The notes below the pieces were generated by a model. That model was given only the letters and a program-made list of their open reading frames with translations. It was not told the DNA's origin and ran no database searches. Positions 12,907-21,553 of a stretch of 64,000 nucleotides of DNA are shown here, piece after piece. The stretch is from JAXLYE01 sp046351595 (GTDB lineage Bacteria; Myxococcota_A; Polyangia; Palsa-1104; JAEUJZ01). How positions within the stretch are numbered: the first letter of the stretch is position 1; every line of letters starts with the position of its first letter. Location of the stretch: positions 947,156-1,011,155 of the forward strand of contig JAXLYE010000004.1 in the NCBI GenBank assembly GCA_046351595.1, in the 5' to 3' direction. Position numbers and translations under genes: made by a program.

Positions 12907-13577
12907 CCTCCCCTGCGGGCGCGCCCGATCCCGCCCGCGCGGTTTCGCCCGCGCCCGCGGCGCCCGATCGCACGATCGCCTCCCCGGCTCGCAGCACCGA
13001 CCGCTGCCGCGCAACGCCACGCGCAGTCCACCAAGCCACCGCAGCTCGAGCGCTGCCGAGCGCCCTGCGAACAGCGCATCCCCGTCGCTGGTGATCGCTC
13101 GCCGCGCCACAACCGCCGAGCGATCCGGAGCGATCGCACCCCAGCCGCTGAAGCGATCAGGCCGCGCTCGCAGGTCCGCGCGCGCGCCCTTCGGCCCGAT
13201 CCGACCGCCCTTCACCTGAGCTTCCACCTGCGCTGCACGAGCTCTGGCGCGCTGCGTTGCGAACCGCGCACGTGCAGCGCGCAGCGGCCCGCGCGCTGCG
13301 TGATCCGGGCGCGCCGCGCGCACGCACGAGCGACCGCGAATCGCCGCATTCTCCGACGACAAAACGCGCATCGATGCGGTGCGCGCGGGCGCCTCGTGTT
13401 GCACGCGCGACTGCTCAATCTCGGGCCTTTTGCAGCGCGCGCGCAGGTCAGCGCGCGGCGCTTCCAGTTCATCCGCGCGCGCAAATTCGTACGAAAGATC
13501 TGCGCGCGTTCACTTTTCGCTTGGTACTTCGCGCGCGTCTGTTTTTAGATTTCGAGAAAGGGAAACGGAACAACACC
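12907..13577. other. 671-bp gene-free stretch rich in GCGCGC
   Basis: No convincing coding frame was found; all open frames here are Arg/Ala-rich noise. From about 13180 to 13545 alternating CG runs (GCGCGC and longer) recur roughly ten times. The last 70 bp become AT-richer and probably hold the promoter of the H1-like gene. Confidence 0.6.
13521..13550 (+). promoter_or_regulatory. possible promoter of the H1-like gene
   Basis: TTGGTA (13521-13526) and TTAGAT (13545-13550) are 18 bp apart, in the only AT-richer part of the upstream region and 28 bp ahead of the ATG. Confidence 0.35.
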
Positions 13578-14177
13578 ATGACGAAGACAACTGCCCCATC
13601 CAAGAAGTCCGCCAGCTCCACCTCGACCCCCAAGAAGGCCGCTGCCAAGAAGGGCGCGACCAAGAAGAAGGCCGCTGCCAAGAAGCCGGCCGCCAAGAAG
13701 ACCGCGAAGGCCGGCGCCAAGAAGACCGCTGGCAAGAAGGCCGCGCCGAAGAAGACCGCGGCCAAGAAGGCCGCGCCGAAGAAGACCACGGCCAAGAAGG
13801 CCGCGCCGAAGAAGGCCGCTGGCAAGAAGGCCGCGCCGAAGAAGGCCGCTGGCAAGAAGGCCGCGCCGAAGAAGGCCGCTGGCAAGAAGGCCGCGCCGAA
13901 GAAGGCCGCTGGCAAGAAGGCCGCCGCGCCCAAGAAGGCCGCTGGCAAGAAGACCGCCGCGCCCAAGAAGGCCGCCGGCCGCAAGGCGCCCAGCACCAAG
14001 TCGGCTCCGAAGGCCGCTCCCGCGACCGAGAAGACCGGGACCGAGACCACCGCGACCGCGCCGGCCGCGACCAAGGCCCCCTCGCGCAAGTCGTCGGCCA
14101 GCAAGGCCAGCAAGAGCAGCAACGGCTCGACGAACGGCGGCGCCGGCGACTCGACGCCCCCGACCAGCGCTTCGTAG
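13578..14177 (+). CDS. histone H1-like lysine/alanine/proline-rich DNA-binding protein
   Basis: The 199-residue product consists almost entirely of AAPKK, AAGKK and AAKK repeats, then a Ser/Thr/Ala-rich tail without strong charge. This is the composition of eukaryote-like H1 C-terminal tails and of bacterial H1-like nucleoid proteins known from myxobacteria and chlamydiae. It should bind DNA nonspecifically and compact it. The ATG at 13578 follows the purine-rich sequence GAGAAAGGGAAACGG; upstream in-frame residues are Arg-rich noise. A clear terminator follows, so it is a single-gene unit. Confidence 0.9.
   Translation: MTKTTAPSKKSASSTSTPKKAAAKKGATKKKAAAKKPAAKKTAKAGAKKTAGKKAAPKKTAAKKAAPKKTTAKKAAPKKAAGKKAAPKKAAGKKAAPKKAAGKKAAPKKAAGKKAAAPKKAAGKKTAAPKKAAGRKAPSTKSAPKAAPATEKTGTETTATAPAATKAPSRKSSASKASKSSNGSTNGGAGDSTPPTSAS
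13741..13920 (+). repeat. six 30-bp in-frame tandem repeats in the H1-like gene
   Basis: Each unit encodes ten residues of the type AAPKKAAGKK. The four units in 13801-13920 are identical at DNA level; the first two differ in a few positions. Confidence 0.95.
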
Positions 14178-14194
14178 CCTGACCCTCCGCTAAG

Positions 14195-14240
14195 CCCCAC
14201 GTGGTGGTCCGCTCCGCGGGCCGCGCGTGGGGTTTTGTTT
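14195..14240 (+). terminator. intrinsic terminator after the H1-like gene
   Basis: CCCCACG (14195-14201) pairs with CGTGGGG (14226-14232), enclosing a GC-rich inner hairpin, and is followed by TTTTGTTTT. Confidence 0.85.
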
Positions 14241-14429
14241 TCTGCGCGCCGAACCTTCCTCGCGGTCGCGTCCTCGACTTCGCCTTGATCCTGGTCTTCG
14301 TCTTGGGTGTCTTCGGGGTCGCCCTGGCGGCGCGCCGCCCGACAAATTCTCGACCGTTTTCCTGGGGTTGCGCTGCTGCCTGAGGGCGCGACAGCGACCG
14401 CGATACGATCAGCTCCGCAAGGAGCCACT

Positions 14430-16559
14430 ATGAGCACGCGCCCTTCGGACCGCTCTTATCGTTCTTATCGTTCTTATCGTTCCTGTTCGCATCCGGCCTG
14501 TCTGGCCCGTGTGGGCCATCCGGCGGGTCCTTCTTGTCCCGCGCTGCCGAGTCATCCCCATACGCCGGGTGACCGGGCGGGCGACCCGGTGCGCGGCGCC
14601 GCGCAGCGGTCCCGCACGAGCTCGGGGATTGCCGGTGTCGTGTCGCTGCTGCTGGGCACGAGCGCCGGCGCCGCGCCGCTCAACCCGGCGGACTTCCAGT
14701 CGCTCGGGACCCTCAGCGTCCCGAACAGCGGCACGCTGACCATCGACACGGATCAGCTCACGCTCAGCACGCCCGGCGTCAGCGTCACCGGCGTGGCCCG
14801 CCCGCAGAGCAGCGGCCAGGCCGCCACGCCCGAGATCGCGGTGTTCACGTTCGACACCATCAGCATCGGCAAGCCGGTCGCGCTCACGGTGCGCGGCGCG
14901 CGCGCGCTGGCGCTGTTGTCCAAGGACAACCTCACGGTCGCCGGCGCGCTCACGTTCACCGGCACCAGCGCGGTCGGCAACAGCCCCGGCGCGGGTCGGC
15001 TGAGCGGCGGGGACGGCGGCCGCGGCGGCGCGGTGAAGGGCGCCGCTGGCATGCCTGGCACCGGCTTCGGCGGCAGCGGCGGCGGCGGCGGCCAGCCCGG
15101 GACCAATACGGTCGGCGGCAGCGGCGGCGGCGGCGGCAGCGCGGTCGCGGGCGGCGCCAACTCGCCGCGCCCGCCGCACGGGACACCGGGCGCCGCGCTG
15201 CCTCCGCTCACCCAGGTCCTGCAGGGCGGCGGCGGCGGCGGCGGCGCCGGTCACCGCTCGGACGCGACCCTGGGCGAGCTCCCCGGCGGCGGCGGCGGCG
15301 CGGGCGGCGGCGCGGTGGAGCTCGGCGCGCTCGGCGACCTCACCGTCACCGATCCGATCGTCGTGGACGGCAGCAGCGGCGCCGGCACCAGCGGCGGCGA
15401 AGGCGGCGGCGGCGGCGGCGGCGCGCTGTACCTGCACGCGGCCAAGACCGTATCGATCATCGGCACCGGCGCGCTGTACGCGCGAGCGGGCAACGGCCCC
15501 ACCACGATCAACGGCGGCGGCGGCGGCCGCATCGTCATCACCGGCCTCAGCGAGTACCGCGCCGGCAGCGCGCCGCCCACGGTCGACGCCAACGGCACCG
15601 CGCTCATGCTGCGTCCCGGCACCGTGACCTTCGGCGTCTACACCTTCACCGTGCCCGCGGCGCAGAGCGTGTCGCTGACCGTGCCCTACGCGCCGCCCGG
15701 CTTCACCGGCGGTCGCGCCGAGGTGCAGATCCTGCGCGACGTCAACGTGCAGGGCGGCGGCACCCTGACGCTCGCCGCCTCACACGCCATCCCCGGGACC
15801 GTCAACGTGCGCGTCGAGCGCGACGGCAGCCTGAAGCTCGGCGAGTTCGTGGACGGCGTCGCCGGCCTGTCCGGTGAGGGCAACCTCGACCTGGGCACCG
15901 GCGCGCTGATCGTCCAGGGCGCAAGCGCCAGCACCTTCGCCGGCACCACCTCGGGCGCCGGCCAGCTCATGAAGAGCGGAGACGGCGCGCTGACCCTGAG
16001 CGGCAACCTCGGGCACACCGGCGCGACCACGCTGACCAGCGGCACCCTGGAGATCAGCGGCCGCGTCAGCGCCAGCCCGATCCTGGTGCGCGGCGGCACC
16101 CTGCAGGGCAGCGGCACAGCGGGCAAGGTCACGCTCAGCGGCGGTCAGCTCACCGCCACCGCGAGCGGCCCGCTCACCACCACGGATCTCACGGTGAACG
16201 GCGGCGGCAGCCTGCTCGTCGCGAGCGGCAGCGGACCGGTCGTGCGCGCGAGCGGCACCGTCACGCTGGCCGGCACCCTGGTGCTCGCCGACTCGATCAC
16301 CGGCACGGTCACCGTGATCGAGAACAGCGGCGCCAGCCCCGTGAGCGGCCAGTTCGGCAGCGTCCGCGTCGCCGGCGGCGGCACCGCCCTGATCAATTAT
16401 GCCGGCGGCGACGGCAACGACGTCACCGTCGAGGTCCAGCCCGGCGCCGCCGCCACCGGCTGCACCAGCACCCGCAGCGCCCCGCTCTCGCCGCTGGTCC
16501 TTCTGCTGCTGGGCCTCCCCGCGCTGGTCTTCTCCCGGCGCCGCCGCCGCCTCTTCTAA
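14430..16559 (+). CDS. glycine-rich secreted surface protein with autotransporter-type beta repeats and MYXO-CTERM-like tail
   Basis: The protein has 709 residues from the ATG at 14430, which has AAGGAG 5 nt upstream. A long N-terminal region containing three SYR repeats precedes the hydrophobic signal segment (GIAGVVSLLLGTSAGAA). Residues about 190-330 carry long Gly runs (GGSGGGGGQ type). Later comes a repeat of the PATR beta-strand class (SGAGQLMKSGDGALTLSG, then TTLTSGTLEISG and GGTLQGSG). The tail has Cys, a hydrophobic run PLVLLLLGLPALVF and SRRRRR, like MYXO-CTERM sorting signals. Probably a surface-exposed beta-helix; no enzymatic motif is seen. Confidence 0.82.
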   Translation: MSTRPSDRSYRSYRSYRSCSHPACLARVGHPAGPSCPALPSHPHTPGDRAGDPVRGAAQRSRTSSGIAGVVSLLLGTSAGAAPLNPADFQSLGTLSVPNSGTLTIDTDQLTLSTPGVSVTGVARPQSSGQAATPEIAVFTFDTISIGKPVALTVRGARALALLSKDNLTVAGALTFTGTSAVGNSPGAGRLSGGDGGRGGAVKGAAGMPGTGFGGSGGGGGQPGTNTVGGSGGGGGSAVAGGANSPRPPHGTPGAALPPLTQVLQGGGGGGGAGHRSDATLGELPGGGGGAGGGAVELGALGDLTVTDPIVVDGSSGAGTSGGEGGGGGGGALYLHAAKTVSIIGTGALYARAGNGPTTINGGGGGRIVITGLSEYRAGSAPPTVDANGTALMLRPGTVTFGVYTFTVPAAQSVSLTVPYAPPGFTGGRAEVQILRDVNVQGGGTLTLAASHAIPGTVNVRVERDGSLKLGEFVDGVAGLSGEGNLDLGTGALIVQGASASTFAGTTSGAGQLMKSGDGALTLSGNLGHTGATTLTSGTLEISGRVSASPILVRGGTLQGSGTAGKVTLSGGQLTATASGPLTTTDLTVNGGGSLLVASGSGPVVRASGTVTLAGTLVLADSITGTVTVIENSGASPVSGQFGSVRVAGGGTALINYAGGDGNDVTVEVQPGAAATGCTSTRSAPLSPLVLLLLGLPALVFSRRRRRLF

Positions 16560-16630
16560 TCAGCTCTGCAGCGGGCGCGCTGCCGCGAGCAGGCAAGCCC
16601 GCCGCCTCCGCGCGTCCGTCGCGAAAGCTG

Positions 16631-18784
16631 CTAAGGCAGCGAGTGCAGCAGCGAGCCCGCCGAGCCCGCGACCCAGGCGTCGCTGTCGCTGAGGCCGTGC
16701 ACGGCGCGCAGGTTGTTGCGCGTCCCGCTCTCGGGCATCGTCCACTTCGTACCGTCGTAGCGCAGCACCGCGCCCAGGTCGCCGACCACCCACGCCGTGT
16801 CCCGCGTCGGTGCGTAGACGCCGTACAGCGAGCTCGCCGTCATCAGCATCGCGTGCTGCGTCCACGGCGCCGTGCCCTCCCAGCGGAAGACGATGCCGCC
16901 GGCGCCCACCGCCCACACGTTGGACGCCGTGACCCCGTAGACCCCGAGCATCTCGGTCGACGTGGTGTACACGGTGCCGCTCTTGCTGCTGGTGTTGACG
17001 ATGGCCATGTAGTTGCCGCCGACCATATACAGCAGCGTATTGCCAGCGGTGATCCCCCAGACGCCGTTGACGCTGTTGGGCGCGTTGGACAGCGCCACCG
17101 TCTCGTTCCAGAAGCTGCCGTCGTAGTGGCTGAACAGCGGCAGCTGCTGCGTCGCGCTCGCCGAGGTCGCGACCACCCAGATGTTGCCCGGCCCATCGGC
17201 CCACACGCCCTTGGCGTCCTTCCACTGGCCCGGCGTCGAGGTGTCCTGCGTCCAGCGGTTGCCGTTGTAGCGGAACACCACGCCGCCATCGCCGACCGCG
17301 GTGACCTCGGTGGGGGACAGCGCCCACACCGCGTTCAGGTGGTTGGTGGTGCTGACGGTGTTCGAGGTCCAGCTGGTGCCGTCGTAGTGCAGCACGGTGC
17401 CGGCCTCGCCGACCGCCCAGATGTCCTTGGCGCTGATTGCGTGCACGCCGCGCAGCGGCCGCTCGGCGCCCATCGTCGTCGAGGTCCAGCTCGCGCCGTC
17501 GTAGCGGAGCAGCTTGCCGCCCGAGCCGCCGGCCCACAGGTCGCTGTCCGAGGTGCCGCGCACCGCGAACAGGTTCGCGACCGAGCCGACACTGTTGTCC
17601 TTCACGAAGGCCGCGCCCGAGCTGCGCAGCACGGTGCCGCCTTCGCCCGCCGCCACGAACTTGCCCGCCGACGGGCTGAAGATGCTGAGCAGGGTATTGG
17701 TGGTGCCGGTGGTCACCTGCGACCAGGTCGTGCCGTTCAGATCGAGCAGCGTGCCCGCGAAGCCGACCGCGTAGGTCTTGGTGCCCGAGCCCCAGATCCC
17801 GAGCAGGTGCTGGGTGCTGGGGCTGGTCATCTTGGTCCACGCCGAGCCGTCGAACTTAAGGATGGTGCCGCTGTCGCCGACGGCGTAGACCTCGTTCGCG
17901 GCGCGCCCCCACACGCCGTACAGCCAGTTGGTCACGCCGGTGAGGTTGGGCACCCAGCCGACCGAGCCCTTCAAGCGCCGCACCGCCGTGCCGCTCTGGC
18001 CGACCGCCCAGACGTCGTCGCCGCTCGTGCCGAACACCGCGGACAGCTCGCGCGTGGTGCCGCTCACGTCGGGCGTCCAGGCCTTGCCGTCGTAGTGAAG
18101 GATGCGGCCCTTCTCGCCGACCGCCCACACGTCCGTCGCCGAGCTGCCCCAGACGCTGTCCAGGCTGTCGGTAATCCCGAGTTCGACCTTTTTCCACTGG
18201 CTGCCGTCGTAGTGCATCACCAGACCGACGTCGCCGACCGCCCAGACGTCGCTCGGCGCGACCGCCCACAGCGACTTGATCGGGTTGCCCTGCGGCCTGG
18301 GGCTCGACCAGCACAGGATGCCCGGCGCGCAGCTCGGCGGCGGCGGCGGCGTGTCGCACTGCTTCGTCGCGAGCAGGCTGACCGTCGCGCGCAGCTCGTC
18401 GCGGTAGTTGCCGGCCAGCGTCGTCGTTGCCGTCGCCGTGCCGAGCTTGCAGGCATTCGCGTCCAGCACGCTGATCGACAGCGTCAGCGTGCCCTGCGTC
18501 GCCCGCGGCAGGCGCACGCCGAAGCGCGAGAGCTTGCTCGTCACCGTCAGCGGCTCCGACGTCGCGGGGCGCGCGTCGAGCTGCGAGGTGACGATCAGCT
18601 TGGCCGCGTCCTGCGGCACGTTGTCGACGCTGACCACGAGCGCGTAGGTGTCCGGGTCGCCGCCGCAGCCCGCGAGCGTCGCGGCCCCGAGCCCGAGCCC
18701 AATCCCGAGGCCGATCCCGAGCAGCCGCCCCAGGACCTTTTCCGACAGCAACCTCAACCCGGCAGAGCGGACGGCGGTGCGCAT
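16631..18784 (-). CDS. beta-propeller lipoprotein with 14 WAVG-type repeats
   Basis: The 717-residue lipoprotein has the lipobox LAGC after a Gly/Leu-rich signal helix. A beta domain of about 110 residues follows, then a CPGILCW-type disulfide region and 14 repeats of about 38 residues with the pattern VWG-x-DVWAVG-x-GTILHYDG-x-W. Fourteen repeats fit two seven-bladed propellers. The repeat class resembles Ycf48/HCF136-like propellers and is abundant in myxobacteria. It lies directly downstream of the TPR gene and the PEGA kinase on the same strand and is probably their envelope partner. The fold assignment is firm; ligand binding is unknown. Confidence 0.88.
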   Translation of the reverse strand: MRTAVRSAGLRLLSEKVLGRLLGIGLGIGLGLGAATLAGCGGDPDTYALVVSVDNVPQDAAKLIVTSQLDARPATSEPLTVTSKLSRFGVRLPRATQGTLTLSISVLDANACKLGTATATTTLAGNYRDELRATVSLLATKQCDTPPPPPSCAPGILCWSSPRPQGNPIKSLWAVAPSDVWAVGDVGLVMHYDGSQWKKVELGITDSLDSVWGSSATDVWAVGEKGRILHYDGKAWTPDVSGTTRELSAVFGTSGDDVWAVGQSGTAVRRLKGSVGWVPNLTGVTNWLYGVWGRAANEVYAVGDSGTILKFDGSAWTKMTSPSTQHLLGIWGSGTKTYAVGFAGTLLDLNGTTWSQVTTGTTNTLLSIFSPSAGKFVAAGEGGTVLRSSGAAFVKDNSVGSVANLFAVRGTSDSDLWAGGSGGKLLRYDGASWTSTTMGAERPLRGVHAISAKDIWAVGEAGTVLHYDGTSWTSNTVSTTNHLNAVWALSPTEVTAVGDGGVVFRYNGNRWTQDTSTPGQWKDAKGVWADGPGNIWVVATSASATQQLPLFSHYDGSFWNETVALSNAPNSVNGVWGITAGNTLLYMVGGNYMAIVNTSSKSGTVYTTSTEMLGVYGVTASNVWAVGAGGIVFRWEGTAPWTQHAMLMTASSLYGVYAPTRDTAWVVGDLGAVLRYDGTKWTMPESGTRNNLRAVHGLSDSDAWVAGSAGSLLHSLP

Positions 18785-18822
18785 TGGTAGAGCTCCTAAG
18801 CGGCCAGGCGCCTACGCGGTAT

Positions 18823-19515
18823 CTAGAACGTAGGCATGTAGATGGGATCGTCGGGCTGGAACGGCTCCGGCGGCGGTGACTTGCTGAGCGTGGCCCCGGC
18901 CACCGCCCCGGCCACGCCGCCCGCGACCGCGACGCCGATGATCGTCCAGAACCACCACTTCTTGTAGACCGGCTGGCTCGCCGGCTTGTCGACCGGCTGC
19001 GCGACGAGGCTCGTCTGCAGCGCCGGCTTGGGCGGCTCCGCCGGCTTGACCTCGGTGGGCGGCTCGCTCGGCTTGCCCGAGAGCGGCTGCTGCTCCGGGG
19101 TCTGCTCGAGCAGCGCGCGCGCCTGCTCGATGTAGCGGTTGATGCGCTTCTCGGTTTCGGCGTCGATGTTCGGCTCGGCCTTCTTGTAGCGCTCGTAGTA
19201 CTGGATCGCCTCGGCGGGGCGGCCCAGGCGCTGCGCGGTGCGGCCGATGTTCACCAGCAGCCACGGCATCTGCCGGCGCTGGTACGCGGACTGGAAGTTG
19301 GCGAACGCCTCGTCGTACTTGCCGGCGTCGAACTGATCGATCGCCTTCTGGTACGAGGCGCGGCACGTCGCATCGGTCAGGCAGCCGTCGGTCTTGGACT
19401 TCTGCGCGAGCGCCGGTCGCGCCAGCGCCAGCCCGGCGACCACGAGGCAAGGGGCCAGCCCGATCCGCGCGAGCAGCGATGGCCCGCGGTCAGTCGACAA
19501 TGCGCGGTTCGGCAT
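18823..19515 (-). CDS. TPR membrane protein of the kinase - TPR - propeller cluster
   Basis: From the ATG at 19515 the product has 230 residues. A signal sequence (LVVAGLALARPALA) is followed by two to three TPR-like repeats: YQKAIDQFDAGKYDEAFANF, then PWLLVNIGRTAQRLGRPAEA. A Pro/Glu/Lys linker and one C-terminal membrane helix (WTIIGVAVAGGVAGAVAG) follow. The start lies inside the end of the upstream kinase gene (26-bp overlap), which suggests coupled translation. The same TPR pattern heads the split propeller protein at 33.1-33.7 kb, so it likely binds the propeller or the kinase's PEGA domain. Confidence 0.82.
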   Translation of the reverse strand: MPNRALSTDRGPSLLARIGLAPCLVVAGLALARPALAQKSKTDGCLTDATCRASYQKAIDQFDAGKYDEAFANFQSAYQRRQMPWLLVNIGRTAQRLGRPAEAIQYYERYKKAEPNIDAETEKRINRYIEQARALLEQTPEQQPLSGKPSEPPTEVKPAEPPKPALQTSLVAQPVDKPASQPVYKKWWFWTIIGVAVAGGVAGAVAGATLSKSPPPEPFQPDDPIYMPTF

Positions 19516-21058
19516 GGGTGTTGGTGGGCTTGGTCTGCGGGTTCTTCGTGGGCTGGCTGCCGGGTCCACGCGGCCAGCGCGGGCCGACCGGCGGCCGCGG
19601 CTTCTGCGGCAGCGCATCGAGCTTCTCTTCGCGGCGCTCGTCGGCGCTGCGGCTAAGCTTCAGCACGCGCTCCGAGAAGCCGGGCGCGCTCAGCTTGACC
19701 TCGACCTCGCCCTCGCCGATGGGCACCTCGGTCTCGAGCGGCGTCTTGCCGAGCAGCTGCTGATCCGAGACGCGCACGACGCTGGCGCCGGCCGGCTCGC
19801 TCTTGATCTTCCAGTGCACGCTCGTCGGCTTGAGCGGCGGCGGCGCCTCGGGCACGACCACCGGCTTCACCACGGGCGGCGGCGGCGGCGGCGGCGAGGT
19901 GCCGAGCGTGCGCAGCGCGATCACTCCGCCCGCGACCACGACCAGCGTCAGCGCGCCCAGCCCGACGAAGAGCCCGGTCTTCTTCTTGGGCGGGTGCACG
20001 GCCGCGGCCTGGCCGGTCGCGTGCCCCAGCGTCCCGGGCTGCGAGCCCGCGGCCGGCGTCATGGCCGGGCTCGAGCCCGGCGGCGTCGCCCCGGCCGTCG
20101 GCAAAAGCCCCGGCGGCAGGTGGATCGCCTGCAGCACCGACGTCGGGTGCTTCAGCGACAGCTCGTCGAGCCCCTGCATCACCTGCTGCATGTTCGGGCG
20201 GTCGTCCTTCTTCTTCGCCATCAGGCGGTGGACGAGCTGCGCGAGATCCTCGGGCACGTGCGGCGCGACCTGGCGCAGCGGCGGCGGCTGCTCGTAGATG
20301 TGCATCGCCAGCACCTCGCCCGAGCCGCCCATGAACGGCGGCCGCCCCGCCAGCATCTCGTAGAGCATCACGCCCATCGAGTAGACGTCGGCCTTGTCGT
20401 CGATCTGCACGCCGCCCTTGCACTGCTCGGGCGCCATGTAGCGCGGCGTTCCCATCACCACGTCCGTCGAGGTGCGCGGCGCGCGCGAGCCGCTGTGCCC
20501 GGCCTCGTTCGTGCCGGTGTCGCTCTCGATCGCCGGCTCCGCGACCTTGGCGATGCCGAAGTCGAGCAGCTTGGCGCGCTCGCGGCCCGGGATCTCGGAC
20601 TGCGGATCCGGCACCAGCATCACGTTGTCCGGCTTGAGGTCGCGGTGGTAGACGTTCTTCTGGTGTGCGGCGGCCAGCGCCGACGCGATCTGGCGCGCCA
20701 GGCGCACGACGTCGGCGAGCGGCAAGAGCCCCTTCTGCTTCTGCCGCTGGCTCAGCGTCTCGCCGCGCAGGTACTCCATCACCAGGTACGCGGTCCCGTC
20801 GGGCATCTGCCCGTAGTCCGAGACCTGCACGATGCCGGGATGGTCAATGAGGTTCACGGCGCGCGCCTCGTTGAAGAAGCGCGCCGTGATCGCCGGATCC
20901 TGCGCGTACTTCGAGTGCAGGATCTTCACCGCGACGCGGCGGCCGATAGGCTCCTGGATCGCCTCGTAGACGGCGCCCATGCCGCCGCGGCCCAGCTCGC
21001 GGACGACCTTATATGGTCCGATGCGCTCGAAGGTCACAGGGAGGCTCTTACCCGTCAC
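19490..21058 (-). CDS. membrane Ser/Thr protein kinase with PEGA domain
   Basis: All kinase motifs are intact: glycine loop LGRGGMGAVYEA, VAVKIL lysine, HRDLKPDN catalytic loop, DFGIAK, and YMAPEQC. After the kinase domain (about residues 12-275) a linker contains QPGTLGHATGQ, then KKK and one membrane helix (LFVGLGALTLVVVAGGVIAL). A PEGA-type beta domain follows outside the membrane (SVHWKIKSEPAGASVVRV). The GTG at 21058 gives 522 residues and places the glycine loop near residue 20, as usual. It phosphorylates Ser/Thr of unknown targets. The gene heads a co-directional set with the TPR and propeller genes. Confidence 0.93.
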   Translation of the reverse strand: MTGKSLPVTFERIGPYKVVRELGRGGMGAVYEAIQEPIGRRVAVKILHSKYAQDPAITARFFNEARAVNLIDHPGIVQVSDYGQMPDGTAYLVMEYLRGETLSQRQKQKGLLPLADVVRLARQIASALAAAHQKNVYHRDLKPDNVMLVPDPQSEIPGRERAKLLDFGIAKVAEPAIESDTGTNEAGHSGSRAPRTSTDVVMGTPRYMAPEQCKGGVQIDDKADVYSMGVMLYEMLAGRPPFMGGSGEVLAMHIYEQPPPLRQVAPHVPEDLAQLVHRLMAKKKDDRPNMQQVMQGLDELSLKHPTSVLQAIHLPPGLLPTAGATPPGSSPAMTPAAGSQPGTLGHATGQAAAVHPPKKKTGLFVGLGALTLVVVAGGVIALRTLGTSPPPPPPPVVKPVVVPEAPPPLKPTSVHWKIKSEPAGASVVRVSDQQLLGKTPLETEVPIGEGEVEVKLSAPGFSERVLKLSRSADERREEKLDALPQKPRPPVGPRWPRGPGSQPTKNPQTKPTNTHAEPRIVD

Positions 21059-21197
21059 TATATCACTTCGCCGCGGGCTCTGTCGCGAGGCGAATAGCGG
21101 CTGCCGGCGCCGCGCTCCACGACAGCGGGCCGCGTGCCGGACGATTGGCCTGGCTGCCGCGCCGCCATCCCTTCCGCCCGCGCGACGACGCACGTAG

Positions 21198-21297
21198 CCC
21201 GAGCGCGCCTGCGCGCGTACATCAGCCGAGAGCGCCCGCGCGCGTATCAAGCGAGAGCGCCCGCGCGCACATCAAGCGAGAGCGCCCGCGCGACCGC
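21198..21297. repeat. 25-bp tandem array, four units
   Basis: Units start at 21198 (degenerate), 21223, 21248 and 21273. The last three share GCGAGAGCGCCCGCGCG with few changes. Confidence 0.85.
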
Positions 21298-21370
21298 GGC
21301 GCGACCTCGTACCTCGGCCCCCAGCCCGTCGCTGCGCACCAGCATCGGAAGGTCCCTCCTGCGGTCTTCG

Positions 21371-21458
21371 GAAGATCTTCCGAAGATCTCCCGGACATCC
21401 TTCGGACATCCTTCGGACATCCTCCGGACATCCTCCGCAGACCCTCCGCAGATCCTCC
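21371..21458. repeat. 11-bp tandem array, eight units
   Basis: The units GAAGATCTTCC, GAAGATCTCCC, GGACATCCTTC (twice), GGACATCCTCC (twice), GCAGACCCTCC and GCAGATCCTCC follow each other without gaps. A more degenerate unit may precede them. Confidence 0.9.
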
Positions 21459-21553
21459 AAGAGATCGGTCTGAAGACCCCCTGCGGATCCCCTGAAGATC
21501 TCTTGATGGCCTCCTTGGCAGCGGGTTCCTCCCTGTGATTTGATCAACGGGCC

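Larger units (their letters stand above)
21059..21553. other. divergent upstream region with two tandem-repeat arrays
   Basis: The 495 bp separate the kinase gene (minus) from the WD40 gene (plus). No coding frame is convincing. Most of the right half is occupied by a 25-bp and an 11-bp tandem array, listed separately. Confidence 0.7.

Noticed and set aside
14453..14484. TCTTATCGT repeats as a possible phase-variation switch
   Set aside because: The 9-bp unit keeps the reading frame, so changes in number would not switch the gene off.
16643..18790. 715-residue plus-strand frame opposite the propeller lipoprotein
   Set aside because: Its periodicity is the mirror of the propeller repeats on the other strand.
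21210..21460. Tandem arrays considered as a CRISPR
   Set aside because: The units are directly adjacent, with no unique spacers, and no cas genes are present.
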